Positions 27,323 through 37,300 of a DNA stretch of 64,000 nucleotides are shown here, piece by piece. Each line of letters begins with the position of its first letter. Position 1 is the first letter of the stretch. The notes below the pieces were generated by a model. That model worked only from the letters and a program-made list of their open reading frames with translations. It ran no database searches and was not told where the DNA came from. Source of the stretch: a filamentous cyanobacterium ESFC-1 (GTDB lineage: Bacteria > Cyanobacteriota > Cyanobacteriia > Cyanobacteriales > Spirulinaceae); NCBI GenBank assembly GCA_000380225.1, contig KB904821.1:2869579-2933578 (forward strand). Direction: 5' to 3'. The position numbers were made by a program, and so were the translations under genes.

Positions 27323-28930
27323 ATGACTGATAACCGTCACAACTCCCTTCAGAATTATCCTTATCCCTCTCAACGGCGCGTGGTTTGTGGCAAGCGGGGA
27401 GCTGTGGCCACCAGTCAACCCCTGGCCGCGATCGCGGGGATGGAAATGCTCCTGGCAGGAGGCAATGCCGTTGATGCAATTTTAGCCATGGCGATCGCCC
27501 TGACGGTGGTAGAACCCACTTCCAACGGTTTAGGATCGGATGCTTTTGCTTTGGTTTGGGACGGCAAACTCCACGGCCTCAACGGTTCGGGGAAAAGCCC
27601 CAAAGCCTTGAATTTAACTAACTTTAGCGGCTTGTCGGCGGTGCCAGAACTCGGCTGGCTGCCCGTGACTGTACCGGGGGCGGTGTCCGCTTGGGTGGAT
27701 TTATGGGAACGATGGGGCGAGTTGCCGTTTGAGCATTTGTTTGCCCCGGCGATTCGCTATGCCACCGAAGGCTTCCCGGTATCCCCGGTAACGGCCCAGT
27801 TGTGGAAAAATGCCGAAAAGCGCTTTTTACCCCGAACGCAGCCGGAATTTCAAGCGTTTCGGGACGTTTTCTTTCCTCGCGATCGCGCCCCCAAAGCCGG
27901 AGAAGTTTGGGCGAGTCCGTATCATGCCAAAACCTTGAAAAAAATTGCGGCAACGGGGGGACAAAGTTTTTATGAAGGGGAGATTGCCAGGGATATCGAA
28001 GCCTTTGCCAGCGATACGGGGGGCTATTTAACCGTGAGCGATCTCGCGGCCCATCAATCCCAATGGGTTGAGCCGATTTCGACGACTTACCGGGATTTAA
28101 CGGTGTGGGAAATTCCGCCGAATACCCAAGGCATTGCGGCGTTGATGGCGTTAAATATTCTCGAAAAGTATGATATTGCGGCACATCCGAGGGAATCGGT
28201 GGAAACCTATCATCGTCAAATCGAAGCGATGAAGTTGGCCTTTGCGGATGTGAATCAGTATGTGGGCGATCCCCGGTTTATGAATGTCGATCCGGCGCAA
28301 TTGCTGTCTCAGGGTTATGCCCAACAACGCCAACAATTGATCCACCCCAGAGCGATTCCCTGTGCCGATCCGGGCTTTCCCGACAGCGATACGGTGTATT
28401 TGTGTGCCACGGATGGCGATTTGATGGTGTCTTTGATTCAATCGAATTTTGAAGGCTTTGGCAGTGGGATTTTAGTGCCGGAAACAGGGATCGCGTTGCA
28501 TAATCGCGGGTCGGGCTTTACTTTGGCGGAAAATCACCCGAACCAAGTCGCCCCGGAAAAACGACCGTTTCACACGATTATTCCCGGTTTTCTGACTCAA
28601 GGCGATCGCCCCCTCGGGCCGTTTGGGGTGATGGGGGGTCAAATGCAACCCCAAGGTCATGTACAAATGGTGGTGAATTTAGCCGATTATGGCATGAACC
28701 CCCAAGCGGCGTTGGATGCTCCCCGTTGGCGCTTTTTGCGGGAGAATCAGGCGATTGTCGAGCCGGGTGTGTCAACCGAAATTGTGGCGGCTTTAGTTGA
28801 ACAAGGTCACAAAATCGCGGTGACGAATGGGGTGGGGCAGTTTGGTCGCGGCCAAATGATTTTGCGCCAGGAAGATGTTTTGATGGCGGGGTCTGACCCT
28901 CGGGCGGATGGAGGCGCGATCGCGTATTGA
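27323..28930 (+). CDS. Gamma-glutamyltransferase family protein
   Basis: 535 residues in this frame from ATG 27323 (a TTG lies two codons upstream). Ntn-hydrolase: the proenzyme cleaves before a threonine that becomes the catalytic residue; Thr357 in DSDTVYLCATD is the candidate, with downstream GFGSGILVPETGI and GVMGGQMQPQGHVQ as in the small subunit. The N-terminal half carries GAVATSQPLAA, LLAGGNAVDAILAMAIALTV and EPTSNGLGSD. No signal peptide is visible, and the nucleophile context lacks the classic TTH, so it belongs to the YwrD-like branch rather than the periplasmic glutathione-degrading type. Substrate could be glutathione or another gamma-glutamyl compound. Confidence 0.9.
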   Translation: MTDNRHNSLQNYPYPSQRRVVCGKRGAVATSQPLAAIAGMEMLLAGGNAVDAILAMAIALTVVEPTSNGLGSDAFALVWDGKLHGLNGSGKSPKALNLTNFSGLSAVPELGWLPVTVPGAVSAWVDLWERWGELPFEHLFAPAIRYATEGFPVSPVTAQLWKNAEKRFLPRTQPEFQAFRDVFFPRDRAPKAGEVWASPYHAKTLKKIAATGGQSFYEGEIARDIEAFASDTGGYLTVSDLAAHQSQWVEPISTTYRDLTVWEIPPNTQGIAALMALNILEKYDIAAHPRESVETYHRQIEAMKLAFADVNQYVGDPRFMNVDPAQLLSQGYAQQRQQLIHPRAIPCADPGFPDSDTVYLCATDGDLMVSLIQSNFEGFGSGILVPETGIALHNRGSGFTLAENHPNQVAPEKRPFHTIIPGFLTQGDRPLGPFGVMGGQMQPQGHVQMVVNLADYGMNPQAALDAPRWRFLRENQAIVEPGVSTEIVAALVEQGHKIAVTNGVGQFGRGQMILRQEDVLMAGSDPRADGGAIAY

Positions 28931-28937
28931 GGTTAGG

Positions 28938-29966
28938 CTAAATGATTTGGGCGTGTAGGAGGCGATCGGCGGTAATGCGATCGCGTCCGTTTTGTTTGGC
29001 TTGATAAAGGGCGCGATCGGCTGAAAGAATCAGGTCTTCGGGGCTTTGGTCGTGGGAGGGAATGATGGCACTCACCCCTATACTCATAGTGACAATTTCC
29101 CGGACGTGGGAGCGTTCGTGGGGAATGGCAAGGTCGTGGATTTGCGCTTGAATCCTTTGGGCAACGCTAATTGCGCCTTCTGCTTTGGTTTGGGGTAAAA
29201 TTACGGCAAATTCTTCCCCCCCATAACGAGCAATTAAATCCGCAGGGCGTTTGATGGCTTGACTGAGCGATCGCGCCATTTGTCTTAAACAGTCATCGCC
29301 TGCTAGGTGACCGTAGAAGTCGTTATAGTCTTTAAAATAATCCACATCGGCTAAAATCAACGCCAAGGGTAAGGAATCGCGCTCTAAACGCCGCCATTCT
29401 TGGGCGAGGGTATCGTCAAACAAGCGACGATTAGCAACTTGGGTTAAGCCGTCGAGGTGGGCTAGGCGTTTGAGTTGTAGGTTGGCTTGCTTGAGGGCGG
29501 TTTCGGCAAGATAGCGGTCGTGAATTTCTTTTTGCAATTGCTGGTTTTGTTCTTGCAGTTTCACTTGCAGCGATCGCAAGCGCAAATGGGTTTCAATCCG
29601 GGCGATCATCTCGATCGGTTCAAAGGGTTTGGTCATGTAATCAACAGCCCCGACTTCAAAAGCTCTGACTTTATCGGGGACTTCTTCGAGGGCGCTCATA
29701 AAGATAATGGGAATATCTTGAATTTTGGGATCGGCTTTGAGCATTTTGCAAACTGCATAGCCGTTCATATCGGGTAACATAATATCGAGTAAAATTAAGT
29801 CTGGCGGATTTTGCCGCACAACTTTGAGGGCTAATAAACCGTTTTTAGCAATTTCGCTACGATAGTTATGTTTTTCTAATATTTTGGTCAAAACACGAGT
29901 ATTAATAGAGCTATCATCAATAATCAAAATTTTGCTGGTATTATCTAAAGATTCGGGATGAGTCAT
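28938..29966 (-). CDS. Response regulator with GGDEF diguanylate cyclase output
   Basis: 342 residues. Receiver domain (about 10-130) with acidic pocket IDD (16-18), phospho-acceptor Asp61 (ILLDIMLPD), Ser91 and Lys113; a coiled linker (about 132-168); then a GGDEF domain (about 170-335). The active-site loop is GGEEF (249-253), expected to be active, and an RxxD inhibitory site (Arg240, Asp243) sits exactly five residues before it, so c-di-GMP should feedback-inhibit. The arrangement is PleD/WspR-like. No histidine kinase is adjacent. Confidence 0.95.
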   Translation of the reverse strand: MTHPESLDNTSKILIIDDSSINTRVLTKILEKHNYRSEIAKNGLLALKVVRQNPPDLILLDIMLPDMNGYAVCKMLKADPKIQDIPIIFMSALEEVPDKVRAFEVGAVDYMTKPFEPIEMIARIETHLRLRSLQVKLQEQNQQLQKEIHDRYLAETALKQANLQLKRLAHLDGLTQVANRRLFDDTLAQEWRRLERDSLPLALILADVDYFKDYNDFYGHLAGDDCLRQMARSLSQAIKRPADLIARYGGEEFAVILPQTKAEGAISVAQRIQAQIHDLAIPHERSHVREIVTMSIGVSAIIPSHDQSPEDLILSADRALYQAKQNGRDRITADRLLHAQII

Positions 29967-30308
29967 AACTTACATGACCTCAGATGAAGGGGGACAACTT
30001 AAAAATAAGACTGGATTATTTTTATTCTAGAATTGGATGGTGAAACCTCGAAGCACAATCCCTCTAAGCTACATATAACTTTGTCATGAAACTCTTTGAA
30101 CTGGCTCAGATGTTTGTCGTTGTTTTCTAAATTTGAAAAAGCATTACCCGCCTCAGAGTTTGAGCTTGAAGTTTGACGAGCTCAACCATGCTAAGTTTAT
30201 ATTTTGTCGGGTTGAGGGCTGAATTTACGTTGATTACTGGGTTTCAAAGAATTCTAAATATTCAGGTATTCTCGCTTTTTATTTTTAAAATAACACCAAT
30301 TTCAGCAA
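29967..30308. other. Divergent intergenic region
   Basis: 342 bp, A+T-rich, between the diguanylate cyclase gene (minus) and the next plus-strand gene. It must contain promoters for both. I see no repeat, strong hairpin or open frame worth calling. Confidence 0.5.
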
Positions 30309-31040
30309 ATGTTATGTTCTAACTTTTCTAACTTAAATCAACGTTATCAAGCTATTCAAAATCAAACTGAAGCTTTCCCAGATTTCAGCCCAGATTTTTT
30401 GGCTTTGTCTCGTCAATTGTTTGAAGGACACCGCGATCGCCCGATTCCTAAACAGTTTGAGGTCTGGACTTTGTTGGGGGGTTTACCCTTACCTAATGTT
30501 TTGACCCAACGCTTTAGCGAACTTTTTGATGAAGTGGTGGCAACAATCCCAAAAACTTGCCAGTTTTACAAAGTTTGGCCGCAAAACTATCACTGGGAAG
30601 TTTTTATTATTCAGCGTCCTCCTGAAAAAGTTTCACAATTTGATTTACAACAAACGCCTCACCGAGTCAAAAGCATTTTGGCAGAATTTGCGCCCCTAAC
30701 CATTCAGTATCGCGGTTTTTTAATTGCGCCTGATGGTACGGTGATGGTCAAAGGGTACACCGAATGCGATGAAATTCGCGATCGCCTGAGTCAAGAAATA
30801 CCTTGGGCTTCTGTACAACAATCCCAACTGGTTCATATTTCCCTAGGCCGCATTCTTGACCCAGTAGGGGCAGAAGCCTTTTCTCACCTCAAAACCCTGG
30901 TTCAGAAGGCGGAAAAGGACGAATACGGTCAATTTACGGTGCATGAGGTCAAGTATGTCCATGAAAGCCGATGGTATATGGAAGAACAAGAAATTATTGT
31001 TACCCTTCCCCTCGGACGCGATCGCGAGTTTTCCCCATAG
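30309..31040 (+). CDS. Unknown protein, possibly 2H phosphoesterase-like
   Basis: 243 residues, soluble, no signal peptide. HISLGR (about 177-182, in SQLVHISLGRIL) looks like the second HxS/T motif of 2H phosphoesterases, with a strand-rich context (RGFLIAPDGTVMVKGY before it). The matching first motif is only YHWEVFI (about 96), where Glu replaces the usual Ser/Thr. If the assignment is right, the active site is incomplete or divergent. The C-terminus has a beta-like ESRWYMEEQEIIVTLPL. I cannot name a function. Confidence 0.6.
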   Translation: MLCSNFSNLNQRYQAIQNQTEAFPDFSPDFLALSRQLFEGHRDRPIPKQFEVWTLLGGLPLPNVLTQRFSELFDEVVATIPKTCQFYKVWPQNYHWEVFIIQRPPEKVSQFDLQQTPHRVKSILAEFAPLTIQYRGFLIAPDGTVMVKGYTECDEIRDRLSQEIPWASVQQSQLVHISLGRILDPVGAEAFSHLKTLVQKAEKDEYGQFTVHEVKYVHESRWYMEEQEIIVTLPLGRDREFSP

Positions 31041-31108
31041 TTCGATCGGCAGTGCTTAATATTTCGTTATATTTGAAAAAAAGCCGACAACCCCATCACT
31101 AAAGAATC

Positions 31109-31771
31109 ATGTTGCTGCGACCCGAACAACGCACCAAAATCGACTCTAGCAACGATACTGACTTTTACGCTTTACCGCGTTTAGTTACTCACGTTGACGA
31201 AACTTTTATCGATCGCCTCACCCAACTGTATCGCGACCAACTGCAACCGAATAGTCGCATTTTAGACCTAATGAGCAGTTGGGTGTCTCATCTCCCCGAT
31301 GACCTGAATTTTGCTCATGTAGAAGGTCACGGGTTAAACGAGGAAGAATTAAGTAAAAATCGGCGTTTAGACCATTATTTCGTCCAAAACCTCAACGATA
31401 ATCCTAAAATCCCCCTACCCGATACCGATTTTGATGCCGTATTAATTGCAGTATCGGTGCAGTATTTACAATATCCCGACGCAGTATTTAGCGAAATTCA
31501 CCGCATTCTCAAGCCCGGAGGCAAGGCGATTGTCAGCTTCTCTAATCGGATGTTTTACCAGAAAGCGATCGCGGCGTGGCGAGACAATAGCGAACCGGGC
31601 AGAATAGAATTAGTCAAGCGCTACTTTCACTCCACCCAGGGCTTTAGTTCACCCGAAGTCATCGTGCAAAAGCCCGTTAAGCCCTTGATTATGCAGATGT
31701 TAGGCTTGGGGGGTAGCGATCCCTTTTATGCAGTCATGGCGACGCGCACTGACCCCTTAACCCCGGTGTAA
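31109..31771 (+). CDS. Class I SAM-dependent methyltransferase
   Basis: 220 residues with a type-11 methyltransferase core: motif I is RILDLMSSWVSHLP (the ILDLxSS form instead of GxGxG), motif IV FDAVLIAVSVQYLQYPDAVF and post-motif EIHRILKPGGKAIVSFSNR. The N-terminal part (FYALPRLVTHVDETFIDRL) and the DLMSSWVSH variant are typical of a conserved cyanobacterial/plastid group. Substrate unknown. It may be cotranscribed with the preceding gene (68 bp gap) and the NUDIX gene (41 bp gap). Confidence 0.88.
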   Translation: MLLRPEQRTKIDSSNDTDFYALPRLVTHVDETFIDRLTQLYRDQLQPNSRILDLMSSWVSHLPDDLNFAHVEGHGLNEEELSKNRRLDHYFVQNLNDNPKIPLPDTDFDAVLIAVSVQYLQYPDAVFSEIHRILKPGGKAIVSFSNRMFYQKAIAAWRDNSEPGRIELVKRYFHSTQGFSSPEVIVQKPVKPLIMQMLGLGGSDPFYAVMATRTDPLTPV

Positions 31772-31812
31772 TAGTAGGCTGAGGGGTGGAAAATTTCACC
31801 CCAGGTTAACTG

Positions 31813-32247
31813 ATGGCTTATCGCAATCCTGCCCCTACTGTAGACATTATCATCGAACTGATCGACCGTCGCGATCGCCCCATCATCCTCATCGAACGGC
31901 AAAATGAGCCATTTGGATGGGCGATACCAGGGGGATTCGTCGATTATGGCGAATCGGTTGAAACTGCCGCTTGTCGCGAAGCCAAGGAAGAAATCAGCTT
32001 AGAAGTAGAACTGATCGAACAGTTTGGGGTCTATTCTGCCCCGAATCGCGACCCCCGCAAGCATACCCTGAGTGTGGTCTTTCTCGCAACCGCCACGGGA
32101 GAACCGAAAGCGGACGACGATGCCAAGAATTTAGGCATTTTCTCGCTTTGGGATTTACCCCAACCCCTATGCTTCGACCACGACCGCATTTTGCAAGATT
32201 ACTGGCGTTATCGTCATTATCACATCCGCCCCCGGTTGTTGAGTTGA
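31813..32247 (+). CDS. NUDIX hydrolase
   Basis: 144 residues with a clear Nudix box: [20 protein letters not shown] (about 39-58), satisfying Gx5Ex7REUxEExGU except for Ile-Ser in place of the final Gly. The start [24 protein letters not shown] resembles ADP-ribose pyrophosphatase-like members. Hydrolyses a nucleoside-diphosphate-linked substrate; which one cannot be read from sequence. A T-rich heptad array starts soon after its TGA stop. Confidence 0.9.
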   Translation: MAYRNPAPTVDIIIELIDRRDRPIILIERQNEPFGWAIPGGFVDYGESVETAACREAKEEISLEVELIEQFGVYSAPNRDPRKHTLSVVFLATATGEPKADDDAKNLGIFSLWDLPQPLCFDHDRILQDYWRYRHYHIRPRLLS

Positions 32248-32251
32248 GGGT

Positions 32252-32292
32252 TGTCATTAGTCCTTTGTCATTTGTCCTTTGTCATTTGTGTT
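32252..32292. repeat. Heptad array after the NUDIX gene
   Basis: ATTTGTC/CTTTGTC-type heptads (about five) begin shortly after the stop of the NUDIX gene and end where the inverted IS remnant starts. Confidence 0.75.
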
Positions 32293-32294
32293 TA

Positions 32295-32402
32295 CCGGGG
32301 ATTCTCGCTTCATCGGGAGAGTCTAGAAAACACAGAACAAATATCCCAATATTTTCCCCGATCTCTTTACCCTCAACGAGCATTTTTCCCATCTGCCCAC
32401 AG
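32295..32402 (-). mobile_element. Second IS200/IS605-type end remnant, inverted
   Basis: On the minus strand this reads as a diverged copy of 27167-27262: GTGGGCAGAT...AATGCTCGT, GAGGGTAAAGAGATCGGGG and finally ATGAAGCGAGAATCCCCG are shared. The frame gives MLVEGKEIGENIGIF, again like a TnpB C-terminus. Here the second arm of the terminal hairpin and the GTTGTCAA end are lost, so the element is truncated. No transposase remains. Confidence 0.6.
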
Positions 32403-32414
32403 TCACAGCCTAGA

Positions 32415-32470
32415 TTCTAGCCGCCTAACCCACCCTACGATAAAGCACAATTTTAGCGGTGTCATGGCAC
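32415..32470. repeat. Partial copy of an inverted-repeat element
   Basis: TAGCCGCCTAACCCACCCTA matches one arm of the inverted-repeat element at 42295-42397 (there 42353-42372). The partner arm is missing. The remaining gap to the Ppx gene contains A/C-rich heptads that read as T/G heptads in the direction of that gene (32535-32570). Confidence 0.5.
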
Positions 32471-32567
32471 TACACATTAACAACTAACAACCAACCACAA
32501 AAAACCCATAAATTATCGGGAAAACGCGACCATTAGGTGCTAACAACAAAAGACAAAGGACAAATGA

Positions 32568-34205
32568 CTAAGAACAAACCTCAGCGACTTTACCCGTTAC
32601 AGTTACATCAAATTCTTCTTCAAAAACGTCCTTTTTGTAAGCCAGATTCCACAACTCCAAGGCGCAGTCGTCTTTCTCGAAGGTAGGATGTAGGGTCAAA
32701 GTCAACTCGCGATCGCCCTCATTGTAATCGCATTCTACCGCTTTAACGCCCCCAATTTGACGACGGTCGAGAGCAACCGCAAGACGCAACATGGCACTGG
32801 TTTCGCTGACAATTTGCCGTTGGGTTTTGCCGAGGTTGCTGTAGTTGTCGTGTTTTTTCTTGGGTTTGCTTTTACGGTGATAGCGGGCAATATTCGCAAT
32901 CAGTTCGATTTCGAGTTCGGTAAAGCCCAGTAACTCCGCGTGACGAATGAGGTAATAAGAATGCTTGTGGTGGGAAGAATGGGAGATGAACAAGCCGCTA
33001 TTGTGCAGCATTCCGGCAACACCTAAAATTTCTCGTTCAGAATCGCCCCATTCGTGCATTTTGTCTTGTAATTGGTCGAAAATACTCACGGCAAATTGCG
33101 CCACGCGATCGCTATAGTCCATATTAACTTGGTACTTGCGAGCAATCTTAATCACACTGCGTCGGCGCACTTCCCCTTGATATTGCAAACGGTCTTCAAT
33201 CAAGCCGTGGGCTAACATCCAGTCTACAATTGCCCCTTCTCGCAAAGCCCGTTCGCAAACAATCAAGCTTTTGAGGTCGAGCATTTGCATGGCTTCGAGG
33301 AGAATAATCGCCCCCGGAACGATAATTTCTGCCCGTTTGCTGTCCATTCCTGGCACTTCAGCCCGTTTCTCGTAGTCGAGGGCGGCCAAGTCATCGATCA
33401 GGGTTTCCAGGTCTTCACGGCTAAATTCGTAGCCTTGGAGGGGATTCGGTTCGCTGCCGTGGTGAGCTAAAGCGTGGATGGTGGCAATGGTTTTGATCGT
33501 GCCAGAAGTCCCAATTAAGTTTAAGCGATCGCTCGGTTTGAGAGTCGAGCGCAATTCTTCGACGGGACGCTCTAACATTCCCCGCACATAGGCTTGCAGG
33601 ATGTTTAATTCGCTTTTGTTGATGGGGTCTGTGGTGACAAATTCTTGGGTGAGACGCACAGCCCCGACTTTGGTGCTGCTGAGGAAACGAGGGCGACCGC
33701 AATCGGCTAAGATAATCTCGGTCGAACCACCACCAATATCAATAATGACATGGGGGTGATTCTGAAAGTCCATACAGGACAAGACTCCCAGGTAAATCCG
33801 TCTCGCTTCTTCTTGACCGGAAATCAGGTTGACTGAAATGCCCACTTCCGCTTCAATTTGCTGCAAAAAGGCTTGACCGTTGGGGGCTTCTCGCATGGCG
33901 CTTGTGGCCACAGCCACAATTTCTGCCACTTGGAAACTCACGGCCAAATCGTGACAGCGTTGTAGGGAGGCCAAAGCCCGTTGCATGGCTTCGGGAGTTA
34001 AGTTTTTGGTATGGGGGTCGCGATCGCCCAAACGAACCGTATCTTTTTCTCTAGCGATAATGGTAAAAGCGGGGAGTGTCGGTTCAATCTGCACAACAAC
34101 CATGTGAATGGAATTGGTCCCGATATCAATCGCGGCCAGATTAAACGCTTCTTGGCTTTGAAAACGGGGGTTATTTGCTTTGCGCTCAAAAACTGAGTCA
34201 ACCAT
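32568..34205 (-). CDS. ppx: Exopolyphosphatase / guanosine pentaphosphatase family protein
   Basis: 545 residues. N-terminal ASKHA-type phosphatase domain (about 20-320) with AAIDIGTNSIHMVV, ATSAMREAPNG, SGQEEARRIYLGV, IDIGGGSTEI and the IGTSGTIK motif; C-terminal HD-like helical domain (about 335-545) with VAGMLHNSGLFISHSSHHKHS. Removes terminal phosphate from polyphosphate or converts pppGpp to ppGpp, linking phosphate storage and stringent signalling. The stop is TAG followed directly by a T-rich heptad array on the coding strand. Confidence 0.93.
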   Translation of the reverse strand: MVDSVFERKANNPRFQSQEAFNLAAIDIGTNSIHMVVVQIEPTLPAFTIIAREKDTVRLGDRDPHTKNLTPEAMQRALASLQRCHDLAVSFQVAEIVAVATSAMREAPNGQAFLQQIEAEVGISVNLISGQEEARRIYLGVLSCMDFQNHPHVIIDIGGGSTEIILADCGRPRFLSSTKVGAVRLTQEFVTTDPINKSELNILQAYVRGMLERPVEELRSTLKPSDRLNLIGTSGTIKTIATIHALAHHGSEPNPLQGYEFSREDLETLIDDLAALDYEKRAEVPGMDSKRAEIIVPGAIILLEAMQMLDLKSLIVCERALREGAIVDWMLAHGLIEDRLQYQGEVRRRSVIKIARKYQVNMDYSDRVAQFAVSIFDQLQDKMHEWGDSEREILGVAGMLHNSGLFISHSSHHKHSYYLIRHAELLGFTELEIELIANIARYHRKSKPKKKHDNYSNLGKTQRQIVSETSAMLRLAVALDRRQIGGVKAVECDYNEGDRELTLTLHPTFEKDDCALELWNLAYKKDVFEEEFDVTVTGKVAEVCS

Positions 34206-34310
34206 AATGCTTTAAATATTGAATCAATAGCGAAGCCAACAGCGCCAGGGTTACTTCTGAAACCATTTTGAGATTAATACGATGTTTACCTGGATTCAAC
34301 ACCTTTTCAG

Positions 34311-37300
34311 TTACCAGGGGCTTCCTACCAAAGTAAACCCACTCCAATAATAAGGGTGTGCGAGGCTGCGATTGGTGTCTTGGGTAAAATTGGGGGTCAG
34401 GGGAATGGCTAAACCCCGCGAAATTAACATCCCTTCTTCATCAAATCGCACTTCTCCCCGTAACAAGGCTAATTGAGCTTGACGCACCCCTTCGGCTTTA
34501 ATCGGGGCAGATTGCAACGCTTCATAAAACGCACTCATCAGGGCTAAAGTTCCCGCATCGCTGACATACCACAAACTGCCCAATCCTGATTTTACGCCAG
34601 CTTGCACCGCTAAACCCGTAAAGCCTAATTCGGCGGTTTCGTTTCCGAGGGCTGTCCGACAAGCACTTAATACTAATAATTCCACAGTTGGATTATTTAA
34701 ACCCAATTCTCGCAAGCGGTCTAAAGTTAGTTGGGATTCTTGCCAAAACTGAATATAAGAGTTTTGCGGTTGACCTACATTAAATTCTGCATGAGTCGCG
34801 AGGTGAATAATACCATAAGGGTTTCTTGCTCTTGCTTCTTTGAGGTTTTCGATGGTAAAGTCTTCATTCAAAAAGGCTTCCCCTGACCAAAGTTCTGTAG
34901 CGATAATATCTAACTCAATCGGAACTGCGGGTAAAGGTTGTAACTGTACAAATTCTTCAGCCCCCATGGCCAAAACTGACATATTTTTGACATCTTGGTA
35001 GCGATTATCAGTCAGGGATAAACTCGGCATTAAACCCACGCTATACTGCTCAATTAAAAACTCCTCGCCATTGTATAGGGCAGCCACCGGGAGCGATCGC
35101 AAATTCGGAGCCATAATAAAGGCAATATTAGTAATTTCTTGCCGTTCTAGTTCAGCTTTTAATGGCGTAATCATCCATTCATAGAGTTGTTGTCCGGGTT
35201 CTTGATAAGCGGTTGGACGAGAAGCATTGATAAGATTACGGCGAAATTCTCGTGCTATTTCTAAAACTTGAGTGCGAGTGACATCTCGAATCGGTACGCG
35301 CACCGGAGGTTCATTCGCCGTAATTAATAATAATTCTAATTCATCATTGGGATTTTGGGGGCGATTGGATGGAGTTTGGGTTTGTGCAATTTCTCCGAAG
35401 CCATTGTTAGAAAAGCGCCAAATTTCTAAGGCTTCTGTTATATTATTTTGGCGTACTTTAGGACGATTGTAAACCGTTTCTTCGGTTAAACTTGGGGTGA
35501 AAAGAACATAAATTAAAGCGGGTTTCTCTCCTGTGGCTTCTTCGATACTTCGGAGAATTTCTCTCGCTTCATCCAGACTCACAATATCTGCACCTGGTAA
35601 CCCGAAATAATCGGTGTAGTCCTCGCTATATTCGGTTTCAAGTGAAAACAGGAGATCGCCCTCATTACTAAGAACGGGTTGTTCATCTAAAAAGATAGGT
35701 TCATCGAATCGCGGATAATTATTAATTAACTCAATATTTTTAGGATCGAAATCAATATTTCTTTGGCTTATTGATACACTCACAAATTGCGGAACTGCAA
35801 GGGCCGCATTATCATTTGCACCCAAACGGAAAATATTAATCGTTCCCGTCAAATCATTTTCGGGTTCATAAACCAAAATATCACCCGGTTGTAACAGCAA
35901 AGAACTGCCAGGCGGTAAAATGGTTTCTCCATTATTCCGAATTAATTTAAGAGTTCCGATTGGCGTTACTTCATCAATCGAAATCGTAAAAGGATTAGCT
36001 GTATTCGCAATAAAAGTTGTATCTAAATCCGCATCTAATACGCGACTTGCTAATTGATTAAACGTAAAAGAAACCGAGTTTTGTCCTGCTTGCGAATCGA
36101 GAACAACTGGAGGAGATGCAGCGATAACAGGGGGAGAATTAATCGAAGTAATCCGAATATTAGGGCGAGGATTCACTGTATCGCCATTGGGTGCAACGGG
36201 AAACGAACCCGATAGCAAAGGGGAGCCATTTCCAGCATTAATTCCCCCAACTGTACCGTTACGATTGGAATCGCTTGCAACGGCTGAATCCCCTACAATA
36301 AAAGGCACATTTCCGAAACCCCCGTCGTGTTGAATCGTCACATCTCCGCTATTATTTGGTAAAGTTGTAGTATAAAGAATTGCTCGCGTATCGATAGTAC
36401 TACTATTACTATTAATATCAGTTCCCCGCACTAAACCATTGGCTAAAATCTCAACATCCCCGCCTGAAACAGTTGCGGTAGACCCCATATTTGGGTCTTC
36501 AGCTCTTGTAGTAATACTACTAAAAGTAATATTGCTTCCCGGTTGACTTCCAGCTTTTAAAGTAACATCTCCACCCTCAATAGTAGAAGTACCTGTAATT
36601 CCTGCCACCGCAGAAGTATCAATACTGCCTGTAACGATACTTTCTCCTGCTATAATTTCGACTTCACCACTATTCAATACTAAACTAGTAGAAGAACCGA
36701 CTGAAGTATCAATACTACCTGTATTGACATTTCCAGCCGCGTTTAAAGTTACATTTCCACCAGAACCCCCTGTACTCGAAGTATTAATAGCGCCTATAGT
36801 AATGTTATTGGCAGAAATTTCTAAATTGCCCCCCGGTAACGTAATATTTCGACCAGCGCCATTAAAATTATTACCGGCGATTAAAGTAACATTGTCTACT
36901 TCAATTATCAAATCTGTGTCTAGGTTAATATTGCGACTGGCTTGTAGCACAACATTTGTTACACCAAAACTTACAAGTGACTGAAGTTTGCTGGCACTAA
37001 TTCTAAAGTCTGTTGTTGTGCCGTCATCATTAGCGAAAATACTACCAATTGGATCGCCAGGATTAGGAATATCTATATCTAATTGAGCGTCATTAGTTGG
37101 ATCGGTTCCGATAATAATATCGCGAGGATCGAAAAGAATTGTTCCCAAACTACCATTATTTGCACTGACATTAACATTCCCATCAAAACTTAGATTTTCT
37201 TTGCCAGATATTTCAATAAAACCACCATTTCCTAATATTTGTCCCCCTGTTGCTGTGACAGTTCCATCAAATTTTGTCGTGCGATCTGCCCAGACAATAG

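Noticed and set aside
27018-27326. 102-codon frame through tandem repeats and the IS end
   Set aside because: Its first half is repeat DNA. Only the second half resembles TnpB, so it is listed as an IS remnant and not as a gene.
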